From Blattabacterium cuenoti (GTDB taxonomy: Bacteria; Bacteroidota; Bacteroidia; Flavobacteriales; Blattabacteriaceae), in contig NZ_CP059217.1 of the NCBI RefSeq assembly GCF_014252355.1, positions 1 to 64,000 on the forward strand: a DNA stretch of 64,000 bases, read 5' to 3'. Position numbers and translations under genes: made by a program. Of this stretch, positions 1 through 10,647 are shown piece after piece. The stretch's first letter is position 1, and the number at the start of each line of letters is the position of its first letter. The notes under the pieces were generated by a model, which saw only the letters and a program-made list of their open reading frames with translations, was not told the origin of the DNA and did no database searches.

Positions 1-1245
1 ATGAATAATGAAGCTTTAATAGACTCTTTTTCAAATTTTAAGTACGAAAAAAAAATAGATCAAGTCAGTTTAATTGCAATTATAGAAGATTCTATAAGAA
101 GTGTTTTGAAAAAAAAATATGATTCATCTAAAAATTATGATATTATAGTGAATCCAGAACAAGGTGATTTAGAAATATGGAGAAATAGAAAAGTAGTGAA
201 AGATGGAGAATTAAAAAATATTAATCAAGAAATAGAGTTGTCTAAAGCTAGAAAAATAGAAATAGATTTTGAAATTGGAGAAGAAGTTTCAGAACAAGTT
301 GAACTACAATCTTTAGGAAGAAGATCTATTCTTGCATTAAAACAAAATTTATTATCAAAAATTAATGAATATGATAACACTAATACTTATAATAAATTCA
401 AAAAAAAAATAGGAGAAATTATAAATGCCGAAGTGTATCATGTTTTACCTAAACAAATTATCATGAAAGATGAAGAACAAAACGAATTAGTTCTTCCTAA
501 ACAGGAACAAATTCCAACAGATTTTTTTAGAAAAGGAGATCCTATTAGAGGTTTATTGAAAAAAGTAGAATGGAAAGATAGTAAACCTTTTGCTATTATT
601 ACTAGAACAGATGAAAAGTTTTTAGAAGAACTTTTCAAATTAGAAATTCCTGAAGTCTCTGATGGATTAATTACAATAAAAAAAGTAGCACGTATTCCAG
701 GAGAAAAAGCAAAAATAGCTGTAGAATCTTACGATAATCGTGTAGATCCCGTAGGTGCTTGTGTTGGAATGAAAGGTTCTAGAATTCATCCAATTGTTAG
801 AGAATTAAAAAATGAAAATATAGATGTTATTAATTATACATCTAATATTCAATTATATATAACAAGATCCTTAAATCCTGCTAAGGTTTCTATGATGGAA
901 ATTAATGAAGATAAAAAGTATGTTAATGTATATGTAAAATTAGACGAAATCTCTAAAGCTATTGGAAAAGGTGGGCAAAATATTAGATTAGCTAGTCAAT
1001 TAACTGGATATAAAATTAATATATTACGAGAATCATATTATGAAGATGATGTTGAATTAACAGAATTTTCTGATGAAATAGAACCACAAATTATCAATAA
1101 ATTTTATTTAGCAGGTTTAAATACAGCAAAATCAATTTTGAATTGTAATATACATGATCTTATGATACAAACTAAATTAGAAGAAAAAATTATTACTAAT
1201 GTAGTTAATATATTAAAAAAAGAATTTGAAGAAGAAAAGAATTAA
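1..1245 (+). CDS. nusA: Transcription termination/antitermination factor NusA
   Basis: NusA binds RNA polymerase and nascent RNA and modulates pausing, termination and antitermination. The 414-residue protein shows the N-terminal polymerase-binding domain (about 1-125), an S1 domain (about 130-205) and tandem KH domains. KH1 carries DPVGACVGMKGSRI and KH2 carries IGKGGQNIR from residue 321. It has no extended acidic C-terminal repeats, as I expect for Bacteroidetes NusA. The ATG is the first base of the window. The start MNNEALIDSF fits family N-termini, so the gene is probably complete. The usual upstream partner rimP would lie outside. infB follows after 69 bp, the conserved nusA-infB order. 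Confidence 0.96.
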   Translation: MNNEALIDSFSNFKYEKKIDQVSLIAIIEDSIRSVLKKKYDSSKNYDIIVNPEQGDLEIWRNRKVVKDGELKNINQEIELSKARKIEIDFEIGEEVSEQVELQSLGRRSILALKQNLLSKINEYDNTNTYNKFKKKIGEIINAEVYHVLPKQIIMKDEEQNELVLPKQEQIPTDFFRKGDPIRGLLKKVEWKDSKPFAIITRTDEKFLEELFKLEIPEVSDGLITIKKVARIPGEKAKIAVESYDNRVDPVGACVGMKGSRIHPIVRELKNENIDVINYTSNIQLYITRSLNPAKVSMMEINEDKKYVNVYVKLDEISKAIGKGGQNIRLASQLTGYKINILRESYYEDDVELTEFSDEIEPQIINKFYLAGLNTAKSILNCNIHDLMIQTKLEEKIITNVVNILKKEFEEEKN

Positions 1246-1314
1246 ATAATAAAAATATATAAAAAATAAATTTTAACTCACTTATTATTATAACATTAAA
1301 TTGGTTTTGTTATT

Positions 1315-3882
1315 ATGACTCATAAAATACGATTAAAAACAGTATTAACTAAATTAAATATCTCTTTACAAAGAGTGCTTGATTTTTTGAAAAAAAAAGG
1401 CATTAAAATAGAAAATAATCCTAATTCTAAAATTGAAGACAAAATTTATCAAATTTTAGTTAAAAAATTTCAATCTCAAAAAACAATTAGAGATAATTAT
1501 GAAAAAATTTTTTTAAAAAAAAAATTAGAAACTAAAAAAATTCAAAAAGAATTATCAAAATCTCAACCTAAAATTATTCGTGCTAAAATAAATCATTTTA
1601 TAAAATTTAAAAAATTAGGAAAAATAGATATTAATCAATATGATAAAGAAAAACAAGAAAGAACTAAAGATATTTCTAAATTAGAAATACATACTAATAA
1701 TTCTCGAATAATAGAAAAAAAACATAAAAAAAAACCAGAACATATAGACACAGTTTATCAAAAATTAGATGGTGTTATGTTAACTGGAGATAGAATTGAT
1801 TTATCTCAATTTGAAAAGAAAAAAACTAAAGTAAAAATTAAAACAAAACGAAAAAGAATTAAAAAAGAAATTTTAATTGATGATATCAAAAAAAGTAAAC
1901 AATTAAATAATAATAAAAAACATTATTCATACAAATTCGATAAACACAGAATAAAAAATAATAAAATAAAATTTGAAATTACTGATAAAGTAGTCAATAA
2001 ACAAATTAAAGAAACATTAGAAAAATTATCATCAAGAAATATTAAATCAAAATCATCAAAAATTAAAAAAGAAAAAAAATTACAAAAAAAAGAAAAAAAT
2101 AATTTATTAAAAGATAATAATAATACAGAAAAATCTATAAAATTAGCTGAATTTACTACTGTTAATGAATTATCATCTATGATGAAAGTTAATCCTGCAG
2201 ATATAATTGTTGCTTGTATGTCTTTAGGTATTATGGTTACAATGAATCAAAGATTAGATGCTGAAATTATTACTTTAGTTGCAGATGAATTTGGATATAA
2301 TGTAGAATTTGTAGGAATAGATTTAGAAGAATCTATACAACAACAAGAAGATATTATTGATAATACTACAGAACAAGATTTAATAACAAGACCTCCAATT
2401 ATTACCGTAATGGGGCATGTAGATCATGGAAAAACATCTTTATTAGATTATATACGACAAACTAATGTTATTGCAGGAGAATATGGAGGTATTACTCAAC
2501 ATATATCAGCTTATAATGTAAAATATAAAAATAATTATAGTATAACTTTTTTAGATACACCTGGTCATGAAGCATTTACAGCAATGAGAGCAAGAGGAGC
2601 TCAAATTACAGATATTGCAATTATTATGATTGCATCTGATGATCAAGTTATGTTACAAACAAAAGAAGCTATCAGTCATGCTCAAGCTGCAAATGTTCCT
2701 ATTATATTTGCATTCAATAAAATTGATAAATCAGAATCTAATACAAATAAAATACGAGAACAATTAGCTAATATTAATTTATTGGTAGAAGAATGGGGTG
2801 GAAAATATCCTTCACAAGAAATATCTGCAAAATTAGGGACTGGAATTGATCAATTATTAGAAAAAGTATTATTAATAGCTGAACTTTTAGAATTAAAAGC
2901 TAATCCAAAAAAAATGGCTACAGGTACAATTATCGAAGCTTCTTTAGATAAAGGAAGAGGTTATGTAACAACTATTTTAGTACAAAATGGAACTTTAAAA
3001 ATCGGAGATTATGTATTAGCAGGATTTCATCATGGAAAAGTAAAAAATATTTTAGACGAACGTGGAAAAAGTATTTCATCTGCTGTACCATCTCAACCAG
3101 TTACTATATTAGGATTAAACGGGACTCCTTCATCTGGAGATAAATTTAAAGTATTTTTAGATGAAAAATTTGCAAAACAATTAGCTACTAGAAGAGAACA
3201 ATTACAAAGAGAACAAAATATAAGATCTCAAAAACATTTAACATTAGACGATATAGGTAGAAGAATTGCATTAGGCAATTTTAAAGAGTTAAAAATTTTA
3301 CTTAAAGGAGATGTAGATGGATCTGTAGAAGCAATTTCTGATTCATTAGAAAAATTATCTACTAAAAATATTATGATCAATATCATTCATAAAGGTGTAG
3401 GTTCTATTACAGAATCTGATATTTTGTTAGCAAGTGCCTCAGATGCAATAATTATCGGATTTAACGTTCGTCCTACTCATGGGATCAATCATATAATAAA
3501 AAAAGAAAATATAGAAATACGAATTTATTCTATTATATATGATGTAATTAATGATTTTCAAGAAGCAATAAAAGGAATGTTATCCACTGAAATAAAAGAA
3601 AAAATTTTAGGAAATGCAGAAGTTAGAGATATGTTTAATATTCCTAAATTAGGAATTATCGCTGGATGTATCGTTACAGAAGGAAAATTAATTCGTACAT
3701 CAACAATTAGATTAATTAGAAATGGTATTGTAATTTATACTGGAGAATTAATTTCATTAAAACGATTTAAAAAAGATGTTAAAGAGGTATCAAAAGGATA
3801 TGAATGTGGTGTTATAATTAAAGATTATAATGATATACAAAATGGTGATATTATTGAAGTATATCAAAAATACTCTAAATAA
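1315..3882 (+). CDS. infB: Translation initiation factor IF-2
   Basis: IF-2 is the GTPase that places initiator tRNA on the 30S subunit and promotes subunit joining. The 855-residue protein begins with a small helical IF2N-like segment, then a very lysine-rich linker to about residue 280 and a second IF2N domain (about 280-345). The GTPase core follows, with G1 GHVDHGKT at 367-374, DTPGH at 414-418 and NKID at 468-471, then the beta-barrel and C-terminal domains. The lysine-rich linker encodes many A-runs but stays open. It sits downstream of nusA and 12 bp before aspS, probably in one transcription unit. Confidence 0.97.
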   Translation: MTHKIRLKTVLTKLNISLQRVLDFLKKKGIKIENNPNSKIEDKIYQILVKKFQSQKTIRDNYEKIFLKKKLETKKIQKELSKSQPKIIRAKINHFIKFKKLGKIDINQYDKEKQERTKDISKLEIHTNNSRIIEKKHKKKPEHIDTVYQKLDGVMLTGDRIDLSQFEKKKTKVKIKTKRKRIKKEILIDDIKKSKQLNNNKKHYSYKFDKHRIKNNKIKFEITDKVVNKQIKETLEKLSSRNIKSKSSKIKKEKKLQKKEKNNLLKDNNNTEKSIKLAEFTTVNELSSMMKVNPADIIVACMSLGIMVTMNQRLDAEIITLVADEFGYNVEFVGIDLEESIQQQEDIIDNTTEQDLITRPPIITVMGHVDHGKTSLLDYIRQTNVIAGEYGGITQHISAYNVKYKNNYSITFLDTPGHEAFTAMRARGAQITDIAIIMIASDDQVMLQTKEAISHAQAANVPIIFAFNKIDKSESNTNKIREQLANINLLVEEWGGKYPSQEISAKLGTGIDQLLEKVLLIAELLELKANPKKMATGTIIEASLDKGRGYVTTILVQNGTLKIGDYVLAGFHHGKVKNILDERGKSISSAVPSQPVTILGLNGTPSSGDKFKVFLDEKFAKQLATRREQLQREQNIRSQKHLTLDDIGRRIALGNFKELKILLKGDVDGSVEAISDSLEKLSTKNIMINIIHKGVGSITESDILLASASDAIIIGFNVRPTHGINHIIKKENIEIRIYSIIYDVINDFQEAIKGMLSTEIKEKILGNAEVRDMFNIPKLGIIAGCIVTEGKLIRTSTIRLIRNGIVIYTGELISLKRFKKDVKEVSKGYECGVIIKDYNDIQNGDIIEVYQKYSK

Positions 3883-3894
3883 AATTAATGATTT

Positions 3895-5625
3895 ATGATT
3901 TATAGAACACATAATTGCGAAGAACTTAGAATCGAAGATATAGGCAAAGTAGTAATTTTATCTGGATGGATCCAAAAATTACGAGATTTAGGATCATTAA
4001 TATTTATAGATTTGAGAGATTATTATGGTATTATACAATTAACTGTATTAAAAAACAAATTACAAAATACAATTGCTAATATAGAAAAAGAATTTTTAAT
4101 AAGAGTGCATGGAGAAGTAAAAAAAAGAAAGTCTATAAATTATAATTTATCAACTGGAAAAATAGAAATTTTAATATCTAAATTAGAAATATTAAATCAT
4201 TCTGCTCAACTTCCTTTTACAATAGAAAATAAAACGGATGGAAATGAAGAAAATAGAATGAAATATAGATATTTAGATATTAGAAGAGCTCCTATTAAGA
4301 ATAATTTAATTTTTAGACATAAAATTTCTTTAGAAATAAGAAATTTTATGTCTAAAAATAATTTTCTAGAAATAGAAACACCAATATTGATTAATTCAAC
4401 ATCTGAAGGAGCAAGAAATTTTGTAGTTCCTTCTAGAATACTACCTAAAAAATTTTATCATCTTCCTCAATCTCCTCAATTATTCAAACAATTATTAATG
4501 ATTGGTGGAATAGATAAATATTTTCAAATTGTAAAATGTTTTCGTGATGAAGATCCACGTTCAGATAGACAGATAGAATTTACTCAAATAGATTGTGAAA
4601 TGTCTTTTATAGAATTTGATGATATATTATTATTTTTTGAGCATTTTATTAAACATTTGTTTAAAAAAATGAAAAATATAGAATTAAATACATTTAAAAA
4701 AATGACATATTATGATGTTTTGCAAATATATGGAACAAATAACCCAGATCTTAGGATAATCACTAAACTATTACAAAATCATATTAAGTATTTAAAAAAA
4801 GACTTTATAATAGGAATTAATATTCCAAATTATTTTCATCTTAATAATAGTCAAATTGAGTATATTTTACAATATATTAAAAATTATAATAATGTGATTG
4901 ATAATGTTCTTTGGATAAAATATCTTAAAAATAAAACATTTTTCTTTCCAAAAGAAAAATGGAAAATTACATTGCATAATAAAATTTTAATACAACTTAT
5001 TAAATATTTTGAATTACAACCTGAAGATATCTTATTTATTATTTGTGGAAAACAAAATCACATAATGAAAATATTACCATTAATTCAAAAAAAAATATAT
5101 CATATTGTAAATATTAATAAATGTAATATTTTTAAACCATTATGGATTATAGATTATCCACTTTTTACATGGGATATAGAAAAACAGAAGTATACATCAT
5201 TTCATCATCCTTTTACAAGTCCAAAACAAAAAGATATTGTTTTATTATTAAATAATAATATTACCAATAATTTAAATAATATTCTCTCTCAATCTTATGA
5301 TTTAGTTATTAATGGAGTTGAAATTGGTAGTGGATCTATAAGAATTCATAATCAAAAATTACAAAAAAAAATTTTTCAATATTTAGGGTTATCAAATACA
5401 GATATTGAATCTGAATTTGGATTTTTTATTAAATCCTTTCAATATGGAACTCCACCTCATGGTGGAATTGCATTTGGATTAGATCGATTAATAGCTGTTA
5501 TGTTAGGTGAAATAGATAATATGAAAAATGTTATTCCATTTCCAAAAAACAATTATGGACAAGATATAATGACAAATTCTCCTTCTTTTTTAACAGCAGA
5601 AAAAATAAAAGAATTACACTTATGA
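3895..5625 (+). CDS. aspS: Aspartyl-tRNA synthetase
   Basis: A class II synthetase that charges tRNA-Asp. The 576-residue protein has the N-terminal OB-fold anticodon-binding domain (about 1-105). The catalytic core carries motif 2 FRDEDPRSDRQIEFTQ from about residue 215 and motif 3 GIAFGLDR near 524-531, and QSPQLFKQ binds substrate. The inserted bacterial GAD domain (about 270-410) is recognisable only by position and is highly diverged. An ATG 7 bp upstream is out of frame and stops at once, so the start is 3895. The 3' end overlaps the convergent ppa gene by 6 bp. Confidence 0.96.
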   Translation: MIYRTHNCEELRIEDIGKVVILSGWIQKLRDLGSLIFIDLRDYYGIIQLTVLKNKLQNTIANIEKEFLIRVHGEVKKRKSINYNLSTGKIEILISKLEILNHSAQLPFTIENKTDGNEENRMKYRYLDIRRAPIKNNLIFRHKISLEIRNFMSKNNFLEIETPILINSTSEGARNFVVPSRILPKKFYHLPQSPQLFKQLLMIGGIDKYFQIVKCFRDEDPRSDRQIEFTQIDCEMSFIEFDDILLFFEHFIKHLFKKMKNIELNTFKKMTYYDVLQIYGTNNPDLRIITKLLQNHIKYLKKDFIIGINIPNYFHLNNSQIEYILQYIKNYNNVIDNVLWIKYLKNKTFFFPKEKWKITLHNKILIQLIKYFELQPEDILFIICGKQNHIMKILPLIQKKIYHIVNINKCNIFKPLWIIDYPLFTWDIEKQKYTSFHHPFTSPKQKDIVLLLNNNITNNLNNILSQSYDLVINGVEIGSGSIRIHNQKLQKKIFQYLGLSNTDIESEFGFFIKSFQYGTPPHGGIAFGLDRLIAVMLGEIDNMKNVIPFPKNNYGQDIMTNSPSFLTAEKIKELHL

Positions 5626-6111
5626 TAATTGTTTTTTATTATATCTAATAACGGATTCTTTATAAATTAAAATAGCAATTTCTTTAGATTTCCAATCACC
5701 TATTATTACTTTTTTATATTCTAAATCCTTATAAACCGAAAAAAAATGTTCAATTTCCTTTTTATCATGATTAGATATATCATCAATATCTTGAATATGA
5801 TTATAATGTGGATCTGAAATAGGAACACAAATAATTTTTTCATCATCTCCTTTTTCATCTTTCATAAAAAAGATCCCTATTGGTTTAACTTTAATTAAAC
5901 ATCCTGGTATCGTAGGTTCTGTTAAAAATACTAATACATCTAATGGATCTCCATCTTTTGCCAGAGTTTTGGGAATAAACCCATAATCTCTAGGATAAAA
6001 CATAGCAGAATGTAAGACTCTATCTAATCTCATTTTATTATGAATTTTATCAAATTCATATTTATTTCTACTACCTTTAGGTATTTCTATTAAAACATCA
6101 AAATATATCAT
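5620..6111 (-). CDS. ppa: Inorganic pyrophosphatase
   Basis: A soluble family I pyrophosphatase that hydrolyses PPi released by tRNA charging and polymerisation. At 163 residues it has normal length. EIPKGSRNKYEFD, YPRDYGFIPKT and the metal-binding DGDPLDVLV signature are all present. The ATG overlaps the TGA of the upstream E2 gene (ATGA), so the two are translationally coupled on the minus strand. Its last 6 bp overlap aspS tail to tail. Nothing in the active site looks degraded. Confidence 0.96.
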   Translation of the reverse strand: MIYFDVLIEIPKGSRNKYEFDKIHNKMRLDRVLHSAMFYPRDYGFIPKTLAKDGDPLDVLVFLTEPTIPGCLIKVKPIGIFFMKDEKGDDEKIICVPISDPHYNHIQDIDDISNHDKKEIEHFFSVYKDLEYKKVIIGDWKSKEIAILIYKESVIRYNKKQLS

Positions 6112-7289
6112 ACTATTTTAGTATTGTAACAATTAAATTTTTCTAAATAAACAGCTACTGTTTTAGCAAATCCCCCCCCTAATACGCCATCTATCACACG
6201 ATGATCATAAGAATGAGATAAATAAATTTTATGTCTTATTCCAATAAAATCGCCATTAGGAGTTTCTATAATTGATAATTTTTTTTGGATCAATCCTATT
6301 GCCATAATAGCTACTTGAGGTTGATGAATAATAGGAGTTCCAAATAAATTGCCAAAACTTCCAATATTACTGATTGTATATGTGCCTCCTTGTATTTCTT
6401 CTGGATTCAAATGATTAGATCTTGCTCTTTTGATTAAATCATTAATAATTTTTATTAATCCTCCTAAACTGTAAGAATCTGCATATTTAATAACAGGAAC
6501 AATAATAGTTCCATTTGTTAATGCAGTAGCTAATCCTATATGGATATTTTTTTTTTTTATTATTTTATTTCCATTAACCGAAATATTAATCATTGGATGG
6601 TCTTTAATCGCTTTCACTACACATTCTACAAAAACTGACATTAAAGTTAATTTTTCTCCAGTCCTTTTTTGAAAAGAATCTTTTATTTTATTTCTCCATT
6701 TCACTATATTAGTTACATCTGCTTCTACAAAAGAAGTAACATGAGCAGATATTTTTTTACTTTCAATCATATTTATTGAAGTAATTTGTCGAATTCTATC
6801 CATTTCAATAATTTTTTCATATTTTTCTTTATTGTCTTCCATAATAATAGAAGTCAAATTTGATTTGGAATAAGAAATTAAATGATTTTGCTTTGATTTA
6901 ATATATTTTACTATATCTGTTTTAGTTAACCTATTATTTTGTCCTGTTCCAGGAATAGAATTTAATTCATACAAACTTAGTCCTGTTTTCTGAGCAATCA
7001 ATCGAACAAATGGAGAATAAAAACGATTCATATTTAATTCGTCTTTACTTTCAATTTCTAAAATTGCAATATAAGATCCAACTTGCACTACTTGATTAGT
7101 AGTAAATAATATTTTTTTTAATTTTCCATTAATAGGAGAATAAATTTCTGAATCTATTTTATCTGTAGCTATTTCTACTAACAAATCTTCTTTTTTAATA
7201 GTATCTCCTTCTTTTTTTAACCAACGAATGATAGTAGCCTCAGCTATACTTTCACCCATAGCTGGAAGGGTCAAATTATACTCGGCCAT
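6108..7289 (-). CDS. 2-oxo-acid dehydrogenase E2 (lipoyl acyltransferase)
   Basis: This is the acyltransferase core of a 2-oxo-acid dehydrogenase complex. The 393 residues comprise a lipoyl domain (1-80, lipoylation site K44 in ATDKID), an E3/E1-binding domain (about 108-145) and a catalytic domain ending in HSYDHRVIDG with the catalytic His/Asp. The N-terminus MAEYNLTLPAMGESIAEATI resembles the E2 annotated as branched-chain/2-oxoisovalerate type in flavobacteria. It differs from the sucB product at 45201. The substrate (branched-chain or pyruvate) cannot be settled here because no E1 is adjacent. A T12 run at 6547-6558 encodes Lys codons and remains in frame. Confidence 0.88.
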   Translation of the reverse strand: MAEYNLTLPAMGESIAEATIIRWLKKEGDTIKKEDLLVEIATDKIDSEIYSPINGKLKKILFTTNQVVQVGSYIAILEIESKDELNMNRFYSPFVRLIAQKTGLSLYELNSIPGTGQNNRLTKTDIVKYIKSKQNHLISYSKSNLTSIIMEDNKEKYEKIIEMDRIRQITSINMIESKKISAHVTSFVEADVTNIVKWRNKIKDSFQKRTGEKLTLMSVFVECVVKAIKDHPMINISVNGNKIIKKKNIHIGLATALTNGTIIVPVIKYADSYSLGGLIKIINDLIKRARSNHLNPEEIQGGTYTISNIGSFGNLFGTPIIHQPQVAIMAIGLIQKKLSIIETPNGDFIGIRHKIYLSHSYDHRVIDGVLGGGFAKTVAVYLEKFNCYNTKIV

Positions 7290-7349
7290 CTAAATTTGTT
7301 ATTTTATATTTTATTTTTTAAGATAAAAATAATAAATTCATTTTAAAAA

Positions 7350-8900
7350 ATGAAAATTCTTTCTTCATCTCAAATTAAAAAATTAGAACAAACTTGTATT
7401 GATAACGAACATATTTCTTCTATTGATTTAATAGAAAGAGCTGCTACATCATGTTTGAATTGGATTATCAATCATAAACAATTATTATTTAATACATTAA
7501 AAAATATTATAATATTAGCAGGTAAAGGAAAAAATGGTGGAGATGGTATAACTTTAGCTAAAAAATTATATTTATATGGATATTATAATATTACTATATA
7601 CATAGTGAATATTGCTAATAATGCATCTAATGAATTTTTAATTCAAAAAAAAAAAATTACTAAATATGGTATTAAAATAAAATATATCGATAAATATCAA
7701 AAATTTCCTATATTTAATCATACATATGATATTTTATTAATTGATGCAATCTTTGGTATTGGATTTAATAGACCAATAATAAGTACATATTGGATATCTT
7801 TTTTTAATTATATTAATAATCAACAATTTAGAATTGTAATATCTATTGATATTCCATCTGGATTATTAATGAAAAAAGAAGATAATAATGTAACTATTAT
7901 TAAAGCTACTTATACATTAACTTTTCATTTTCCAAAATTATCATTTTTTTTACCTGACTATTCAGATTATATTGGAACATGGTATTTATTAAATATTGGA
8001 TGGAAAGATAATTATGTTCATAATATAATTACAAATTATTTTTTTATTGATAAAAAAATAATTTGTAAAATATATAAGAAAAAACGGAAAAAATTTACAC
8101 ATAAAGGAACTTATGGACATGGACTACTAATTGGAGGATCATATGGAATGATAGGATCTATGGCTCTTGCATCAAAAGCAAGTTTCAAGACTGGAATTGG
8201 AAAATTAAGTGTATATATTCCACGTTGTGGATATCAAATTTTGCAACAATTTATTCCAGAAGCAATAGTACAAACAGATAATAATAATTTTTTTATACAA
8301 AAAATTCCATTATCTTTCAAAGTAAATTCAATAGGAATAGGTATGGGAATCGGTGATAAAAATGAACAAACATCTAATGCAGTTAAAAGTTTTTTATTAT
8401 ATCAAAAAAAATATGGAAAAATTCCTATAGTTATTGATGCTGATGCTCTTAATATATTATCTAATCAATTAAATTTTTTAAATTTTATTCCAAAAAATAC
8501 AATTATTACTCCACATCCAAAAGAATTTTATAAATTATGTGGATCATGGAAAAATGATTATCATAAATTAGAAATTTTAAAACATTTTTCTCAAAAAAAT
8601 AAAATTTTTTGTGTATTAAAAGGAGCACATTCTATAATATCTACTCCTGATGGAGATTTATATTTTAATAGTACTGGAAATCCAGGAATGGCAACAGCAG
8701 GTACTGGAGATGTTTTAAGTGGAATTATTACTTCATTATTATCTCAAGGATATTCTCAAAAAGAAGCATGTATATTTGGAGTATATCTTCATGGATTATC
8801 AGGTGATCTAGCTGCATTCAATCACAGTGAAGAATCTATAATAGCAGAGGATATTATTAATTATCTTGATCTTTCTTATAAAACAATAAATAATTATTAA
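7350..8900 (+). CDS. nnr: Bifunctional NAD(P)H-hydrate epimerase/dehydratase
   Basis: Repairs damaged NADHX/NADPHX. The N-terminal YjeF_N epimerase has GKGKNGGDG at residues 58-66. The C-terminal ribokinase-like dehydratase starts near residue 245 and has KGTYGHGLLIGGSYG and the NPGMATAGTGDVLSG motif near 444-458, including the catalytic Asp. At 516 residues both halves are complete. It carries an A12 run at 7645-7656 that stays in frame. It is transcribed divergently from the E2 gene and nearly abuts lnt tail to tail. Confidence 0.95.
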   Translation: MKILSSSQIKKLEQTCIDNEHISSIDLIERAATSCLNWIINHKQLLFNTLKNIIILAGKGKNGGDGITLAKKLYLYGYYNITIYIVNIANNASNEFLIQKKKITKYGIKIKYIDKYQKFPIFNHTYDILLIDAIFGIGFNRPIISTYWISFFNYINNQQFRIVISIDIPSGLLMKKEDNNVTIIKATYTLTFHFPKLSFFLPDYSDYIGTWYLLNIGWKDNYVHNIITNYFFIDKKIICKIYKKKRKKFTHKGTYGHGLLIGGSYGMIGSMALASKASFKTGIGKLSVYIPRCGYQILQQFIPEAIVQTDNNNFFIQKIPLSFKVNSIGIGMGIGDKNEQTSNAVKSFLLYQKKYGKIPIVIDADALNILSNQLNFLNFIPKNTIITPHPKEFYKLCGSWKNDYHKLEILKHFSQKNKIFCVLKGAHSIISTPDGDLYFNSTGNPGMATAGTGDVLSGIITSLLSQGYSQKEACIFGVYLHGLSGDLAAFNHSEESIIAEDIINYLDLSYKTINNY

Positions 8901-8903
8901 TTT

Positions 8904-10622
8904 TTAAATAAAGTTTATAATAAAAACTTGAAAAAGTATAGAATAAACAATAATTATAATTAACGTAAATAAACTTATTGTTGCAATAAAATCTCCATAT
9001 TTTATATAAAAAGTTTTTTTATTATTAATTTGAATTTTATTCAATAATGCACCTTCTTTTCCATATGGTAAAAAATCAATAATATCACCTGTTTCATTAA
9101 TAAAACAAGAAACTCCAGTATTTGCGGATCTTGCTATACATTTTCTATTTTCAATTGCTCTAAGTCTTGCATAAGATAAATGTTGTTTATACCCTTGTGA
9201 AATCCCCCACCATCCATCGTTAGTAATAATAACCATTAAATTGGAATTTGTTTTTTTAAAAAATTTAGATACATATTCACCAAAAACAGATTCATAACAA
9301 ATAATAGATGCTATTTTAATTCCAGATTGTTTATCAAAAAAACTAATTGGATTGGTTTCTATACTATGTTCTAAAACAGTTCCACCAAAATTAAGTAATA
9401 TTTTTCCTAAAATTGGAAATAAAAATTTTTTATATGGAAATGTTTCTACTGCAGGAACCAATTTAGATTTATGATGAATTTGAATTTTTTTTGAATTTGA
9501 AGTTATATAAATTGCAGAATTAAATATATCTATCCATTTTATTTGATTTCGTTTTTTATCCAAAAAAAATTTATTTGAGCTTTTCCTATATTTTTTGTCA
9601 GAAATTGAATATAATTCTATTCCTGTAATAAATGACGTATATGAATTTTGATGTAAATATTGTTTTAAATAATAAATAATGTGATTTTTTTCTAAATTTT
9701 CAATAGAAATTTTGGTGTCATTTCCAGGTAATGTTGTTTCAGGTGCAATAATATAAAGATTATTTGTATAAACATTATTATTATAATTAATTAATTTTTT
9801 ATTAATTAACTTTTGTAAGTGAGCAATTAATGTATTTGTTGATATATTATATTTTTTATAATATGGATCAATATTAGGCTGTAATATTAATACATTAATA
9901 AATTTATTTTCTTGTATTTTTTTATGTAATTTATCATAATTAAAATATATATAATTTGATATTATAATAACAAATATAATGATATATATATTATAAGATA
10001 TATTGTTATAAAAACATAATTTTTGTCTAGAATATTGAAATTTTATAATAGAATTTAATAATCCTATATTTACAATCCATATCCATACTGTTCCACCTAA
10101 AATTCCTGTATATTCATACCATTGAATATATTTTATATAATTAGCAAATCCATTGCCTAAATTTAACCATGGCCAAGATAAATCCCATTCTAAATGTATT
10201 TTTTCAAATAAAATCCATAAACATACTAAAAATAATTGACATATTCTTTCATCATTAAAATATTTTTTAATATATGAATACAATAAAAAAACAGAAGACA
10301 TACATATAGAATTTAAAAAAATTGGGATTAAATATGTAATTAACCATGCAGATTCTCCATTAGGTTTTTTTGCATTAGATAACCAACTAGTAGCAATAGC
10401 ATTCCAAATTAAAAAAGTAATAAAAGAAAAACAAAAAACTTTGCTAGAATAATTAGTAGCATAATTAAATAAATAGTTCTCTACATATAATAGAGGAATA
10501 AATCCTATAAATAAATAAAATGGATTTCCATAGGTTGGCCAACCTAATCCTAATAAAATTCCTGAAAAAAAACTGCAAAAAAAAATTTGATAATTATATA
10601 AAAAATATGGATTAATATTCAA
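8904..10622 (-). CDS. lnt: Apolipoprotein N-acyltransferase
   Basis: Lnt adds the third acyl chain to lipoproteins at the inner membrane. The 572-residue protein has an N-terminal membrane part with several hydrophobic helices (to about residue 245) and a C-terminal nitrilase-fold domain. The catalytic triad is visible as Glu in APETTLPGND, Lys in HKSKLVPAVE and Cys in IICYESVFGEYV. No ATG exists near the N-terminus. The frame opens just upstream of a TTG at 10622, so TTG is the likely start. The gene begins 25 bp after the 3' end of the tmRNA on the same strand. Confidence 0.93.
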   Translation of the reverse strand: MNINPYFLYNYQIFFCSFFSGILLGLGWPTYGNPFYLFIGFIPLLYVENYLFNYATNYSSKVFCFSFITFLIWNAIATSWLSNAKKPNGESAWLITYLIPIFLNSICMSSVFLLYSYIKKYFNDERICQLFLVCLWILFEKIHLEWDLSWPWLNLGNGFANYIKYIQWYEYTGILGGTVWIWIVNIGLLNSIIKFQYSRQKLCFYNNISYNIYIIIFVIIISNYIYFNYDKLHKKIQENKFINVLILQPNIDPYYKKYNISTNTLIAHLQKLINKKLINYNNNVYTNNLYIIAPETTLPGNDTKISIENLEKNHIIYYLKQYLHQNSYTSFITGIELYSISDKKYRKSSNKFFLDKKRNQIKWIDIFNSAIYITSNSKKIQIHHKSKLVPAVETFPYKKFLFPILGKILLNFGGTVLEHSIETNPISFFDKQSGIKIASIICYESVFGEYVSKFFKKTNSNLMVIITNDGWWGISQGYKQHLSYARLRAIENRKCIARSANTGVSCFINETGDIIDFLPYGKEGALLNKIQINNKKTFYIKYGDFIATISLFTLIIIIVYSILFQVFIINFI

Positions 10623-10647
10623 ATATTATTTTCAATCATTTAATTAG

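Noticed and set aside
7291-7298. TAAATTTG as a promoter -7 box for nnr
   Set aside because: It matches TAnnTTTG but has no TTTG at 19-21 nt upstream and lies 51 bp from the ATG. Such matches are frequent in this base composition.
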